DNA of 64,000 nucleotides from the NCBI RefSeq assembly GCF_003672135.1, contig NC_039515.1, forward strand, positions 2,356,001-2,420,000, written 5' to 3'. This document shows positions 24,878 to 35,922 of this stretch, piece by piece. A program made the position numbers and the translations under genes. Source of the DNA: Ooceraea biroi (lineage: Eukaryota > Arthropoda > Insecta > Hymenoptera > Formicidae). Every line of letters starts with the position of its first letter. Within the stretch, counting starts at the first letter, position 1. The notes beneath the pieces were generated by a model. That model was not told the origin of the DNA. It saw nothing but the letters and a program-made list of their open reading frames with translations, and did not search any database.

Positions 24878-27800
24878 ATGCGTCCGGGATTGCATCCGAG
24901 ACTCGCCACTTCGAGACTGGGCAATTAAACGTCGCCGACGCTTTCTAATGCTTTGCGCAATGAACAACGTACGTGACAAAGTACGCGCGAGGTGCCTTAC
25001 CGAGCGCACTTCCTTTGAATTCTTTGCGGTTTCCTCGACCAATTTTCAGCCGTTTCCCTTTTGCGTTGCGGTGAAAACATCACCAGAGTTATTCATCGCA
25101 ATTTTTTCAATAACCACGAATCTTTAATTGAGACTTAAATTAAAATTTTATTAAAACAAAGCTTTCTTGAAATTAATTGAAAAATATGATTTTATTATAA
25201 CATTTATTTGTATCTATAAAATCTATTTTTAAAATCTCTTTTTTCTATAATTTAAATTTTAAATTTAACGTGCATACTTTGATATTTTTGTAAAGGAAAA
25301 GTTGATAAAAAGATGCGTGATCTAAAAGAAATAAATTAATTTCATGGATCGTAAAGTCGCTACATCACACGTACCACTACCGTGTAAGAGAATTCAGTCC
25401 GGACGATTAAAAATTTCTTGAATGTAATAATTTCAACAAGCCCTACTTAAACCAACGACACTTTAACTGATATAATAATAATAAGCCATAGGATTAGATA
25501 AACTTACAGTGACGGATATGTTCGATTAATGATAATAACATGTTTGTTAGATAATATTCATGCGGCTAATTTGTAGAGTGGACGATCAAGTCGCAATTGG
25601 AGCGCGTTACACGTGTCCGCCTGTGTCATAATGTGCGATTTGTAACCGGAGAATGCGACGGGTTCATTGATATTCCTGCAGTTATTGGGTCAATTTTTCG
25701 CGGCACGTCCAACGGTGTACTTTGCATTACAAACCATACACTACCAATATTCAATCTTCATCGTTTCGCTCGTTAATTGCGTCAAGCGCTCTTGTATCGC
25801 ACTCGAGCACTTTCCCTCCGTGAATTTGACACGCTAAACAAACGCTACTATTGAATCGCTGATCTCTCTCTCATCTCTCACGAAAGTTACTGCGTTTTGC
25901 AACACGTCCCGTTTTCGCGCATTATGTGCATCGTACATAAGCTTTATTTCTTAATTTAATTGTATTTAAAGAAACTTGATAGCATTTGGAATTTAATATC
26001 GGCAATATCAGCCTTTTCGCTCCTAACGTTAACTGTAGTAATTGTCCATCAAATGGCCCATAAATTAAATATATTGAAATAAATATTATTTTAGAGGGAA
26101 TTCCGTTTCGTTTTTATGATTGGAAAGTTATATCTTTGGTATAATAAATTGAAAAGCGGAATAAGTGAACGTGATTCTATATAACTGCGTAATTCTATGA
26201 TCTCTATTTAGCCGACGCTGTCGTTGGAATTAAATTTTTAATTCTCGTTTAAATTTTATACACGAACAGGGAATATACAAAATATAGCTTTAATCCAATC
26301 AGAATCGAAGTTCTTCACGAAAATTATCGAACTATGAGACGTTATTAAATGTCCCGTTAAATTTCCTTATAACAGTATTCTAACAATTCATGGCGTAACG
26401 ATCTTGATTGTTCAGTTATGGTAATCGACGGTCCAAGCAGCGTAGGAATCGCCACAGTGGGATGTCGTTAGAAAACTTTATACATTGAGATAATAAACGT
26501 TAGTATGTCGAGTGCGTCGTTAGAATTTGCAATGTTCTTATCCGATTTCGCAACAGCCTTCCTCGCATCATGGTATTCTGTGGATGTTCTTTCTCGCGGA
26601 GGCCGACCGTTCATATTTATAAGGTAAGATCGATGACACCTCGTTTCTGCATTTTTAATCGAACGAAGCGGTGGGTGTTGACTCTCGGTACGTTGACACA
26701 GAAATTCCTCGATAGCGTCTCTCCGTAGATTATCAGTTTTACTGCAAGTTGTCTTATACCAAGAATGTATAATTATTATATTCATATTCCCAATTAAAGG
26801 TTCTGCCGTAACGTTAAAGTTAAATCGCCGAATAAAACCCAAGATTCTATTTGCTCATTTAGCTTTAATATCATATGAATATACTTATATAACTGAAGAA
26901 ATAAGATAAATTCTCAGCTATCGAATGATCTAATCATCACGAATTGGAACGGTGTTATATGAATTAGTTATACAATTTAATTTACTTAAAATTATTTTTA
27001 TAATTTAATATTACTTTTTAAGTCGAACGAGAATAGTTTCCTAAAGTCTTTACTAAATTTAATATTGCATGTTGAATGTATCATTTCCTAACATTAATAT
27101 AGTTATTACATCGCGAGTATATTACCGAAACAATCAATGAATCGTTAAGCAATCATTTCACAATGAGAAACGTGTCGGAATGTCGGGAATTGGACGAAAT
27201 AAAAAAAGATGACAAACTTGATGGTGCATGACAGGAAAATACACTTTCGTTATAATCGCAGCTCAACAGCCTCTTCTCTCTCTCTTTTTTTATCTTTCTC
27301 TGTTTTTCTCTTTTTTTGCCAGTAATTCTTCAGCTTTATAATCACCAAATCTTCGGAGAGTAGAAGGGCAAACTATATTGCGGTCAAGTAACGTTCCTAG
27401 CTTTGAGCATTTGTATTTTCACCAAGTTTCCATCGATATCTCTGCCGAAAGTAAAACGTGTTCGATTCGTGCGTGCCTTGGAATCTTCTTTCCGTATCAG
27501 CTTAATCGTTGTCACGTGTGATAAACGACGTCGAGAGGAGAGGAAGAAGAAAATCCCATCGGGATTCATTCGCGACCATCGTTTTCGATAAATTAATCCG
27601 GACACCATGGTGTCGCTTGCAAGCGAGGACTGGCCTCCGTCAGATAAGATAGCGCGTGAGAAATGTTTCATTATACAAATTTTTCTTTCCTCTCGCCCTC
27701 CTCGCAGCATCCTTGAGCGAATTGAGATTTATACTTGACTCAAAACGCGTCGTGTGACAATCTCGCCTTTGAAAAACGTGGCACGCGTGTAATTACGATG

Positions 27801-30038
27801 AGATACGCGAGGCCACATCCATACCCAATCCAATTCCAGCCCCGTGGCAGATTTCTTGTAAACAGAATGTCAATCTGATGCGTAATCAGAGATTTTAGCA
27901 GGACTTTTTATATTACGCGTTTGTACGAGGGAAACCTACTTTTTAATTTTTAACATTTTTATCTAGACTTGACATTAATTATATAACTAGCGGTAAAGCA
28001 CAATAATGCACGTCGTTTTATTTATATTTAGCACAGCGTGAATAACGTTCTGCCAATCGATCATTGCGGCGTATCATGCATGAATTCCTCGGAGAATACA
28101 TCGCGCGATGGCGTAACGAAATCCGGGACATCGGATTCAATTAAATTTCGCGAATTATTTACGAGGGGGTGAAGCGAGCGTGACGTTTCCGCCGATTATC
28201 CGGTGCGCACCGTTTACCCCGTTCCGCGAAAAAGAATATTATTCACGCTGTATTGCGCAGCGCGCGCGTTATTTTTACCGGTACCAGTTTCGATAGCTTT
28301 TTGAGGCCTCGCTTGATGACTCGGTCCTAAGTGGTCCTCCAGGCGAGTTACGTAAGCGGAACATTACCCGCGTCTCTTAATTTATCACCGGAATCACTCA
28401 GCCGGTCGCACGAGGCAGGTAGATTCGTCGCTTCGAGCTACATGTACTGTTAGTTTAATACCAGCCTTTCGCCTTTAGCCAGTATTAGAGCTACAATTAA
28501 AATTATAGGCGTAGATTGCGGGAATTTATCTGTACAATTATTTTCTCTAGTTAACGTTGTACAGGAAACTCATTGTTGCTCCTCTCGCTTGAAGCCTTTC
28601 GCTATAACAGCGTCAGCGAAATTGCGATTACAGAATATGCCATTGCAGACTAACTTTAATTACGCTAGTATTACGCTCTGGGCGATAGAATCTTGTTGTA
28701 AATTTATTGTTTTCTGTTTTATTATGTTGACCCTTTGGCTTACAATAACAGATGACACTTGTGCTACAGATTAGAGACCAAAACTGAAAAACATCGCTGT
28801 GATTTGTAATTATCGTAAACTAATATTAAATCTATTTTAATATCTATTTGATCTATGCTAAAGAGATTTTTATCGATTTTCTTTAAATTTTATATGACAT
28901 GAACATGTTACGATTAATTTTGATAATCCAGTTGATCGCCAGTAAAATTGCGTTCGGCGCGATTGGATCTGTTAATAATTATTATATTATACATTTATCT
29001 CTAAAACTCTCGAAAATATCCGTGATTCGTGATAGCGTAATTTACACATTTCGCTGTTCGCGGGAGAACTCAGCGAGATCCATTGGTGCATGAAGAGATC
29101 GCGGGTTTCTCAAACGGCCACGGTGTGCCCATGGGAAAGGTCGGATTATTTCATCCTTGAAGAATGCGTGGTCGCGCGAACAATTGCTCAACCGCCGCAC
29201 GATAAGGCGCACGTCGCGCGATTTCTAGATGATGTTTCGTCGGATTTCCCAGCGACCGCTTGCGTTTTCTAACTTTCTTCGGCGACGTGCCGCGTAAGGT
29301 CAACTCGCAAAAAAATAGGAAAGAAGATGAGAGACGAGAAAAACGGACAATCGTGCACTCAACTTTCGCCGGTATCATCGTCGTCCGCGGAGCACATCGC
29401 GAGGATTATACGGAAACATTCGTCTTCGAGACGCGCTAATACCAGCCCCCTCGCGGTTCTGTGCCCTGGAGAAAACTTTATCATTACCTTGATGCCTGCG
29501 CGTGCACTAATGCACTGTTAGAAGAATGATGATATGTGAGCACAAAACAAAAAGTGCAATTATTCAAGTAAAATCATGTAGAGCAAACGAATATATATGT
29601 ATACATATGAATGCATATATATACGTACAAATACTCTATTATATCTTTTACTTGAGTATAAGGTATACGTAATAAAAATAGAGGAGTTGGAAAGAGAAAG
29701 GTATATTATCTACGAACAAGCATCAGTAAGTGAGGAATTTATTTACAAGCAACAAGGTTTTGTTTGAATAAAAATAATACGTGTTCGAGAGATGGAGGAG
29801 ATGGAATCTATCTTAAAGAAAGTCGTGATTATCTTTTCCTCTCACGACGAGTGATCAACGAATTAAGATAATTCGGTGTTATCAATAAACGGGCTTTTTG
29901 AGTACGGAAAAAGGAGGAGCATTTCTGTGACAAAATCAAATTGCTGATCGAGGTAAACTGAACATCAAAAACTTTCTCTTCACGGAATGTATCGCGTGTG
30001 TACATTGTATGTAAAATGCAAGTAGGCAAGAAATGCAT

Positions 30039-30429
30039 GCGCGGAGAGAAATTGATTTTGCAGTGATATTTGCCATACTTTCTGTGAGTGTATATGGGAC
30101 ATGTCTTTAAATGCACTCATTTCGAATGAATCGCGGATCTTCTCGCCAATTTTTATTTGCGGAAAATGTTGAAAGCGAATCATTATTTAGCGCTATCTTT
30201 CGATTTTCTACATTACGTATCTACGTAAGTCACATTAATTCGATTAAAGTGCACGCGCGGAGAGAAATTAATTTTGCGATGATATTTGCTGTACTTTTTA
30301 CGATCGTATGCGAAATATTTCTGTTAGTATTTATTTCGAATGAATCGCGGAACGTTTTGCAAATTTTTATTTACTGAGAATGTTGAAGACGATTATTATT
30401 TACTCGATTTTCAATATTATGTATCTCAC
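30039..30429. repeat. Diverged tandem duplication, about 216-bp period
   Basis: Copy 1 starts gcgcggagagaaattgattt at 30039 and copy 2 gcgcggagagaaattaattt at 30255. Both continue in the same order through tgatatttgc, atttcgaatgaatcgcgg, aatttttattt, gaaaatgttgaa/gagaatgttgaa and a terminal acgtatct/atgtatct. Substitutions and small indels show an old duplication. No protein frame is shared by both copies. Confidence 0.75.
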
Positions 30430-32632
30430 AACTTTCATTTTCAATTACTTATATACATAAATTGCTTCGATATTATCAGACTCTGCCAAATCGACTCAAG
30501 GTTGATCCTCGCTTGAAAACAAGTATACTCACGGAGAAATACCGTGCATGTTGTGTAGGGTAATAATCCGCAAATATAGGTGAGCGAAAGTTATCGCTGT
30601 AAATATTTTTTTTATAGACGAACATTACTCCAATCGCGATGAAAGTCGCAATAAAAATCGCGGAAGGCGCGTGTTTGCCGGATTTTTGCAGCGCGGTACG
30701 CCGCAACCGCGTTTGTTCCTTCTTTTCAATCGGGCGATCGGCAGGTGGTATTCGAGAGAGCAATCAAAAAAACATTTCCCGCGGGGATTATCAGCTCCGG
30801 GGGAGGGATATAATTGGCGATCGCCAGTAATCCCTTTCGGCGACGATGAGAAGAGTTCCTTCGTTGGTTTAATGGCAAGTTTCCCTCGCGCTCTCGCGAT
30901 TCTCACGTAATTATGCGCGCGATTACACGGATGCGAATAATTGTTGCTCGCGAGAGAATAAAAGCACATTCACTCAATCGTTCGGTGCACACTGTCGCTT
31001 TCTGCAGTGTGCAATTATCGCGAAGACGATGCGTATTTTGTTGTCTCGAACTTTATTACCATCGCGCAGTGTAATATAATGATACAACGGAGATCATTTA
31101 GGATCAAGATAATCTCGGTTGCAATTTTATCCGCGCGCTCTCTCGATTTTGTGACCTACCGGTCCTGAAATGATCTTGCTTTCGTTTTTTTTCTCTTTTT
31201 GTTGTCTCGGTCAGATCGCTCTCTTTCGGTTTCTAGTTAAGTCATAGAGCTACTACTCTCAGCTACGAGTGTTCACGTGTACGCTCTTCACGCGACGCGA
31301 ATACATGCATACGCAAATCGTTAAAAAAGGAAAGTCTCAATGTCGGATACAGGAATTTCGTCATGAGGAAGAGAACAGAGACCGATTGATTGATCATCGC
31401 CGTCGCCACTCTCATCGACACCTGTTCTCGGTGATTAGCCGGCAAAAAAGCGACGTGACTGATCGTGTCGCGGGACTTTCGCCACGTCGGATAGCGATCG
31501 CAGTTTCGTCTACGCAGAACTGCTATCCTCCGGACAAATGGACCATTTCTGAAGACAATTTGCGGAAACGACAGTGCCCGATTGGCGACGGCTGCTGCTG
31601 CTGCTGTTGCGGCGGCGGCGGCGATACCAGAGCCCGGCCTTCTCTCGCGTCTCTCCCGCATTTCTCCGGTGGATGCCGTTTTAGAAAGGCGGTAGAGAAA
31701 CCTCTAGAAGCGCGTACCGAGACCTCATCTCGCGAGAGCAGTCGTGTACCGTGCTATCGAGTTTACACGCTTATTTTCGCGTGTCTCGAATACCATCGCG
31801 CGCCGAGGAAGCAGTAAAAAAGGCAACGAAGAGAAAATGAGCCATTAGAAGGCCGATTTTTGTCGCTCGCGCTTCGCGGTTTGTCTGATCGTAAACTTCT
31901 TCCATCGCTTGGAGAACATAACGTTCGAGCGGGCGTCGCGAATATCGGCATTCGCTAAAAAAAATCGAGAGAGGATGATGGAAGAGGAGAGGTGATGGAG
32001 TAGACGAATATTAAATCCTCATTGCGTGCGATGAGGCTTTCCCAAAATCCGCTCGATGGGGGAAGCTGAAGCGAAGCCGAAGCAGCTGTCTCAGTTGCCT
32101 GCGTGACGCGACAACGTGGATAATTCCGCCCGTTTAGCCGTTTAACGATCCCTTTCTCCATTTGCTCCGGTTGTATCACGCGCCGCCGAGAGTTGGTCGA
32201 TTTTCCGCAATGGTGAAGATATCAGCGCCAGACGATTAGCGCGAGCGCGAGACACGCGCGCGGAAGAGACGAGCACGCGGCGTTACGTTTATCCGTAATT
32301 ATATGAAATTATCCAAATTGAAATTGATGGCACCGCGCGCGACGACACTCGGAAACGATAAATTATTCATCGCGCCGGTCATCGTTACGTTACGGGTTCG
32401 GAACGTTAGAAAGTCGGAAGCGGTGATCGCGTATGATCGAAACGTATGCGTACGGTAATCTCATTAGCCGCGCGCGTTGCGAGCGCAATTCGTTCGCAAT
32501 TCCGTCGCTGGCGTGGCATAATTTGAATCGCGTCTCGCTCTGACGCAAGTGCATTCTTCGCGCAAAATTAGTTTCGTCGGTATGCATACCGGGGAATCCT
32601 CCGGCCTGTAATTCACCGCGTTCTTCATTCGC

Positions 32633-32661
32633 TTACGTACGTACGTACGTACGTACGTACG
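32633..32661. repeat. (ACGT)n tetranucleotide array
   Basis: About seven uninterrupted copies of ACGT, the longest of the ACGT tracts in the window. Confidence 0.9.
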
Positions 32662-33090
32662 CGTGAGAGGAAATAATTACACAGCGGCGAGGTAGTCGCG
32701 CGCAAAAGAGGAAATCCTTAAGGCCTGGCTCTCGGCTTGACGTCCCGGAAAATAATTCGCAAATTTTCAGCGAGAACTCTTTTCATCCAAACAGTTCCGT
32801 CCCGGAAATGACTCGCTTATTATTTTCTCAATAGTCGCAAAAAAAGAGAAAGGAAGAGAACTCTTTCCTTCCACATTCGACGCACTGTTTCTTCGATTTT
32901 AAATTCGTTGAAATAACTAAAAGTGAAATAGAATTATTATAAATCGAGCACGGGGGAATAAACAAAGTACAAAACTGAACAAAGTATCGTAATTTTTTCC
33001 CATTTGGGGAATTCTTTCTTTTTTTACATTTTTCGTTTACCGCGAAGGCCACGAGCGAAGCGCAAGCGCTCGTGCACGCATCGTGAATAT

Positions 33091-33110
33091 CGCGCGCGCT
33101 CGCGCGCGCG
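33091..33110. repeat. Alternating CG tract
   Basis: Twenty bases of almost pure alternating C and G with one T, at the edge of a CpG island. This sequence type can adopt Z-DNA. Confidence 0.8.
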
Positions 33111-33744
33111 TTAACGGTCTTCGTACGGCACTGTATACGGCGAGCTCTTACCGTATGTAGTACGTACTTACATAGAGGTAATGGCCGGGCTAGTGCGCGG
33201 TTACATGCGGACAGGAGCGGACGTTTCAGCGACGCGCACCTGCGGGGAGGTACCCGGGTACCGTAAAGAGGCGCGCGCGATTAACTTTTCAGCGTGTCGG
33301 ACCGCGACCAGCTCCGCGGCGGCCCGGCGCGTGCATCCCGTGCGCATACGCATTAGCGAGCGCGCACATCCCGGCAGGATGCGCCGGGATGCGCACGGAA
33401 CCTCGACGAGGGGAAATCGAGTCGCGCGAGGATTTTCACGGTTTCGTATGCAAAACCGAACGAAGCGGCTGCATCTGATAGCGACGATAGAATAAACCGC
33501 GCTTTCGCGTCTTCTAAGATGAGCCGGATTTTCTCCTCCGATCGTAGCGATTTCAAGTAGTTTAGAAAAACCTAATGCGATACTAATACCGGGCAATCTA
33601 ACCGATCATCCTGTATTCCTTTTTTGCACGGTGTTACAAGCGCGCGCGTGTACGCGCGCGGGACGTCTTATTCTCGCTGAGCGGATGCTCGAGTTGAACG
33701 CTAAAACTCGTCTTGAATTCCGAAGTCAACTTCATTTGGTCGAC

Positions 33745-33777
33745 TTCTTCTTCTTCTTCTTCTTTTTCTTCTTGGCT
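33745..33777. repeat. (TTC)n microsatellite
   Basis: A run of TTC triplets with a few T interruptions; polypurine on the other strand. Confidence 0.8.
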
Positions 33778-34430
33778 GGAAACGTCGAAGGAGGTCATCG
33801 TTCATCGCGGTGTTGAGAAATCGCCTGATTTAATTAGACTCGATTATAACTCCAGCGTTCCGCGGCGTTTTATTTGTCTTCCGAGTGCGAGAACTCGCGA
33901 GGTTTCTCGCGGAGTGCGCGCGGGCGGCGCGCACACGTGAGTTCGCGTGTGTGCAGCAGCCTGTCTCTTTCTCGCGGCGCGGAGATATGCTCCGTCTGGA
34001 AGGTTACTGCAGGAGGCTCATCGGGGTGTGTGCGCACTCGGTGCGTGAAGGAAACTTATTAGCCGGGCAGCCGCAGAAAAAGAACACGGATACGCGCTGA
34101 CTGCACCTCGCATTAAGCTAACGACTGCGAGCAGCGACGTGCGAGAAAAACGCCGGCTCCTCCGACTTTCATCTCCGAATCACTTATCTCGATTATCTCT
34201 ACCCTCTTCGACGCTAGTCCTCGCGATTAACGTCTAGTCTCGCGGATAACGCGATCGCGAAATTTATCGTCACTGTTTCAGACATACTGAAGCGTCCTCC
34301 TTATTATCAGGATTTCCTTGCGTGCGCGAAGAGCGTCACGCAAATAACACTGGGAAGATAAGAAAGAAGTCATTAATTCAATATTGCTATTTCAATTGCA
34401 CGTTCTCCAGGCTATTATTATTAGGTGTAC

Positions 34431-34612
34431 AAATTAATTCGGTGCCGTGTTTTAGAAATTGAGCCTTTTTTCGGGAAAGGATTTGTCAGCTGCCTGATGG
34501 AGAAAAGTAATCAGAAAATGATGGCGAATATTTCGAAGATTGACATGTTTATTATTGTTTTGTAATAAAGACTCAATTTCTTCAGAGAAAGCACCGAATT
34601 AATTTGTACTTA
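34431..34612. mobile_element. Mariner-like short element (internally deleted)
   Basis: The left end ttaggtgtacaaattaattc continues ggtgc and is matched by the inverted right end gcaccgaattaatttgtac followed by ttaa. The inner arms also pair (gaaattgagcc versus actcaatttc). It is about 180 bp with no transposase. The ends resemble mariner termini that begin TTAGGT and contain TACAAATTAATTCGG. This is a deletion derivative or MITE; the boundaries are approximate because the outermost bases have diverged. Confidence 0.65.
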
Positions 34613-35704
34613 ATTTGTAATTAATTAATTTGTTAATAGATGAGCAAGTTGTTTTGTGGTTGAGACAGAGATTACTCATGCGAAGCAGATGCATCTTTGC
34701 CTCAAAATGGACGTTTCTGCTGCTTCGTTCTCCGGCTCGTCTCACTTTTATTCGTACGATTCATCGGCCGTTATACGCCTCTCATGATGCCATCGTGTTA
34801 ATCCCGCATCAACGGAATTCGTAATAAAAGAGCAGTTTTCGAGGCTTGATCTCGAGTAACCCCGCCGTGCTCGGTAAATTACAGCGCGCGCGAACGCAAG
34901 AATAACTGCATTTTAATACGCGCTTCGCGGTTAAGGAACCATGAGAAATAGCCAGGAAAGGAAGGAGAGCGAGGATACGTTATAACTGACTCCGAAAAAA
35001 ATTAATGTTCCACCGCGCATTCCATGCGGCGAAATACGTGTGATTTAACGTACATATTTGCGTTTCGCCGTGTCTGTCGCGGATCCGTCCAGATGCTGGA
35101 CGTTTGAAGTCTTGTTCCGGTATCGAGTAACTCCGTCTGTTAACTTCTGACGAGAGTTTATTACTAGAGAACACGGTACGTTTCGCAATCAATAGCTGAA
35201 TAATTCATTTTACACGAGAAAGTTAAATCGTGTCGAATAAAATTTGTGGAATAAAATTTCTTGAAAATTATACAAGCTTAGAATAGAAGACAAACATGAA
35301 CAATTTTCCAACTTCCAGATCGGATCTTTAATGGAGCTTTGAATCAAAGAATCTTGTTTAGATCAGAAAAGTTTCTTCAACTGAAAAATTTTATTTCGCA
35401 TTTTCCTCACACTTTTTCACTTACACTCGCATATGGATCTACATGGTGAGCGTAAATAACAGATTGGTATGCCGCACAATTCTGATTGTCGAACTGTAAG
35501 GTCTTGTCTATACTCAACTACAGAGAAGCAGCAGGAATGCGATTAATTCTAATGCCAGAGCCAAGCACGTTACGATCGCGTAACCCTCGTGCGAACGTGC
35601 AGTTTCCATCGACTTTCCGGTGCCACGTGGGGGGGTGATCGATCTCTCGTGTCAATTTCGCAAATTCCGGTGCGGCGTGGCAAGAAGGCAGGCGGACAGG
35701 GAAA

Positions 35705-35740
35705 AGCAAGCAACCGAGCAAGCAAGCAAGCAAGCGAGTG
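35705..35740. repeat. (CAAG)n tract
   Basis: Imperfect repeats of CAAG/AAGC. On the minus strand they give a CTTG tract preceded by a TCAGTC initiator-like word near 35765, which might mark a minus-strand start, but no gene is visible. Confidence 0.6.
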
Positions 35741-35899
35741 AGAACGAGAGAGGGAAGCTGCGTGACTGACAAGAGAGAGCGAAAGAGAAAGAAATACAGC
35801 AGCAGGTAGGAGCGGCGTACCTGCAACCTACCTGTACCCCTCGACTCCAGTCACCGATCGAACGCTCGACAGATCGGTCGCGGTAGTGGATCATCTGGG

Positions 35900-35922
35900 G
35901 ATCGCGATCGCGATCGCGATCG
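35900..35922. repeat. (GATCGC)n palindromic tract
   Basis: Nearly four copies of GATCGC, overlapping self-complementary GCGATCGC sites. Confidence 0.85.

Larger units (their letters stand above)
24032..30038. other. Region downstream of ENGASE, no proven exon
   Basis: 24040-25050 is a GC- and CpG-rich block open in several frames on both strands (up to 208 codons), a composition effect rather than coding. It carries ACGT tetranucleotide runs at 24308 and 24859. 25100-28560 is AT-rich without a convincing exon. The first AATAAA after ENGASE is at about 25330. A terminal ENGASE exon could be hidden here. Confidence 0.45.
30430..34430. other. Noncoding stretch with CpG islands
   Basis: GC-rich islands at about 30640-30920, 31260-31760 and 33050-33520 alternate with AT-rich DNA. 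A GCT/GGC run near 31591-31624 and other simple repeats are present. Open frames up to 182 codons overlap on both strands within the islands and look like composition artefacts. Confidence 0.45.

Noticed and set aside
24253..25042. Long open frames on both strands (160 and 208 codons)
   Set aside because: They overlap in several frames in a CpG-rich block, lack domains and splice context, and have Arg/Ser/Ala-heavy composition.
26557..26623. 67-nt exon-like segment (FLASWYSVDVLSRGGRPFIF) with a GTAAGA donor
   Set aside because: The acceptor tract is weak, no partner exon was found, and the reverse strand is open over the same bases.
31263..31817. 182-codon + and 132-codon - frames
   Set aside because: The overlap spans GCT/GGC triplet repeats; a composition artefact.
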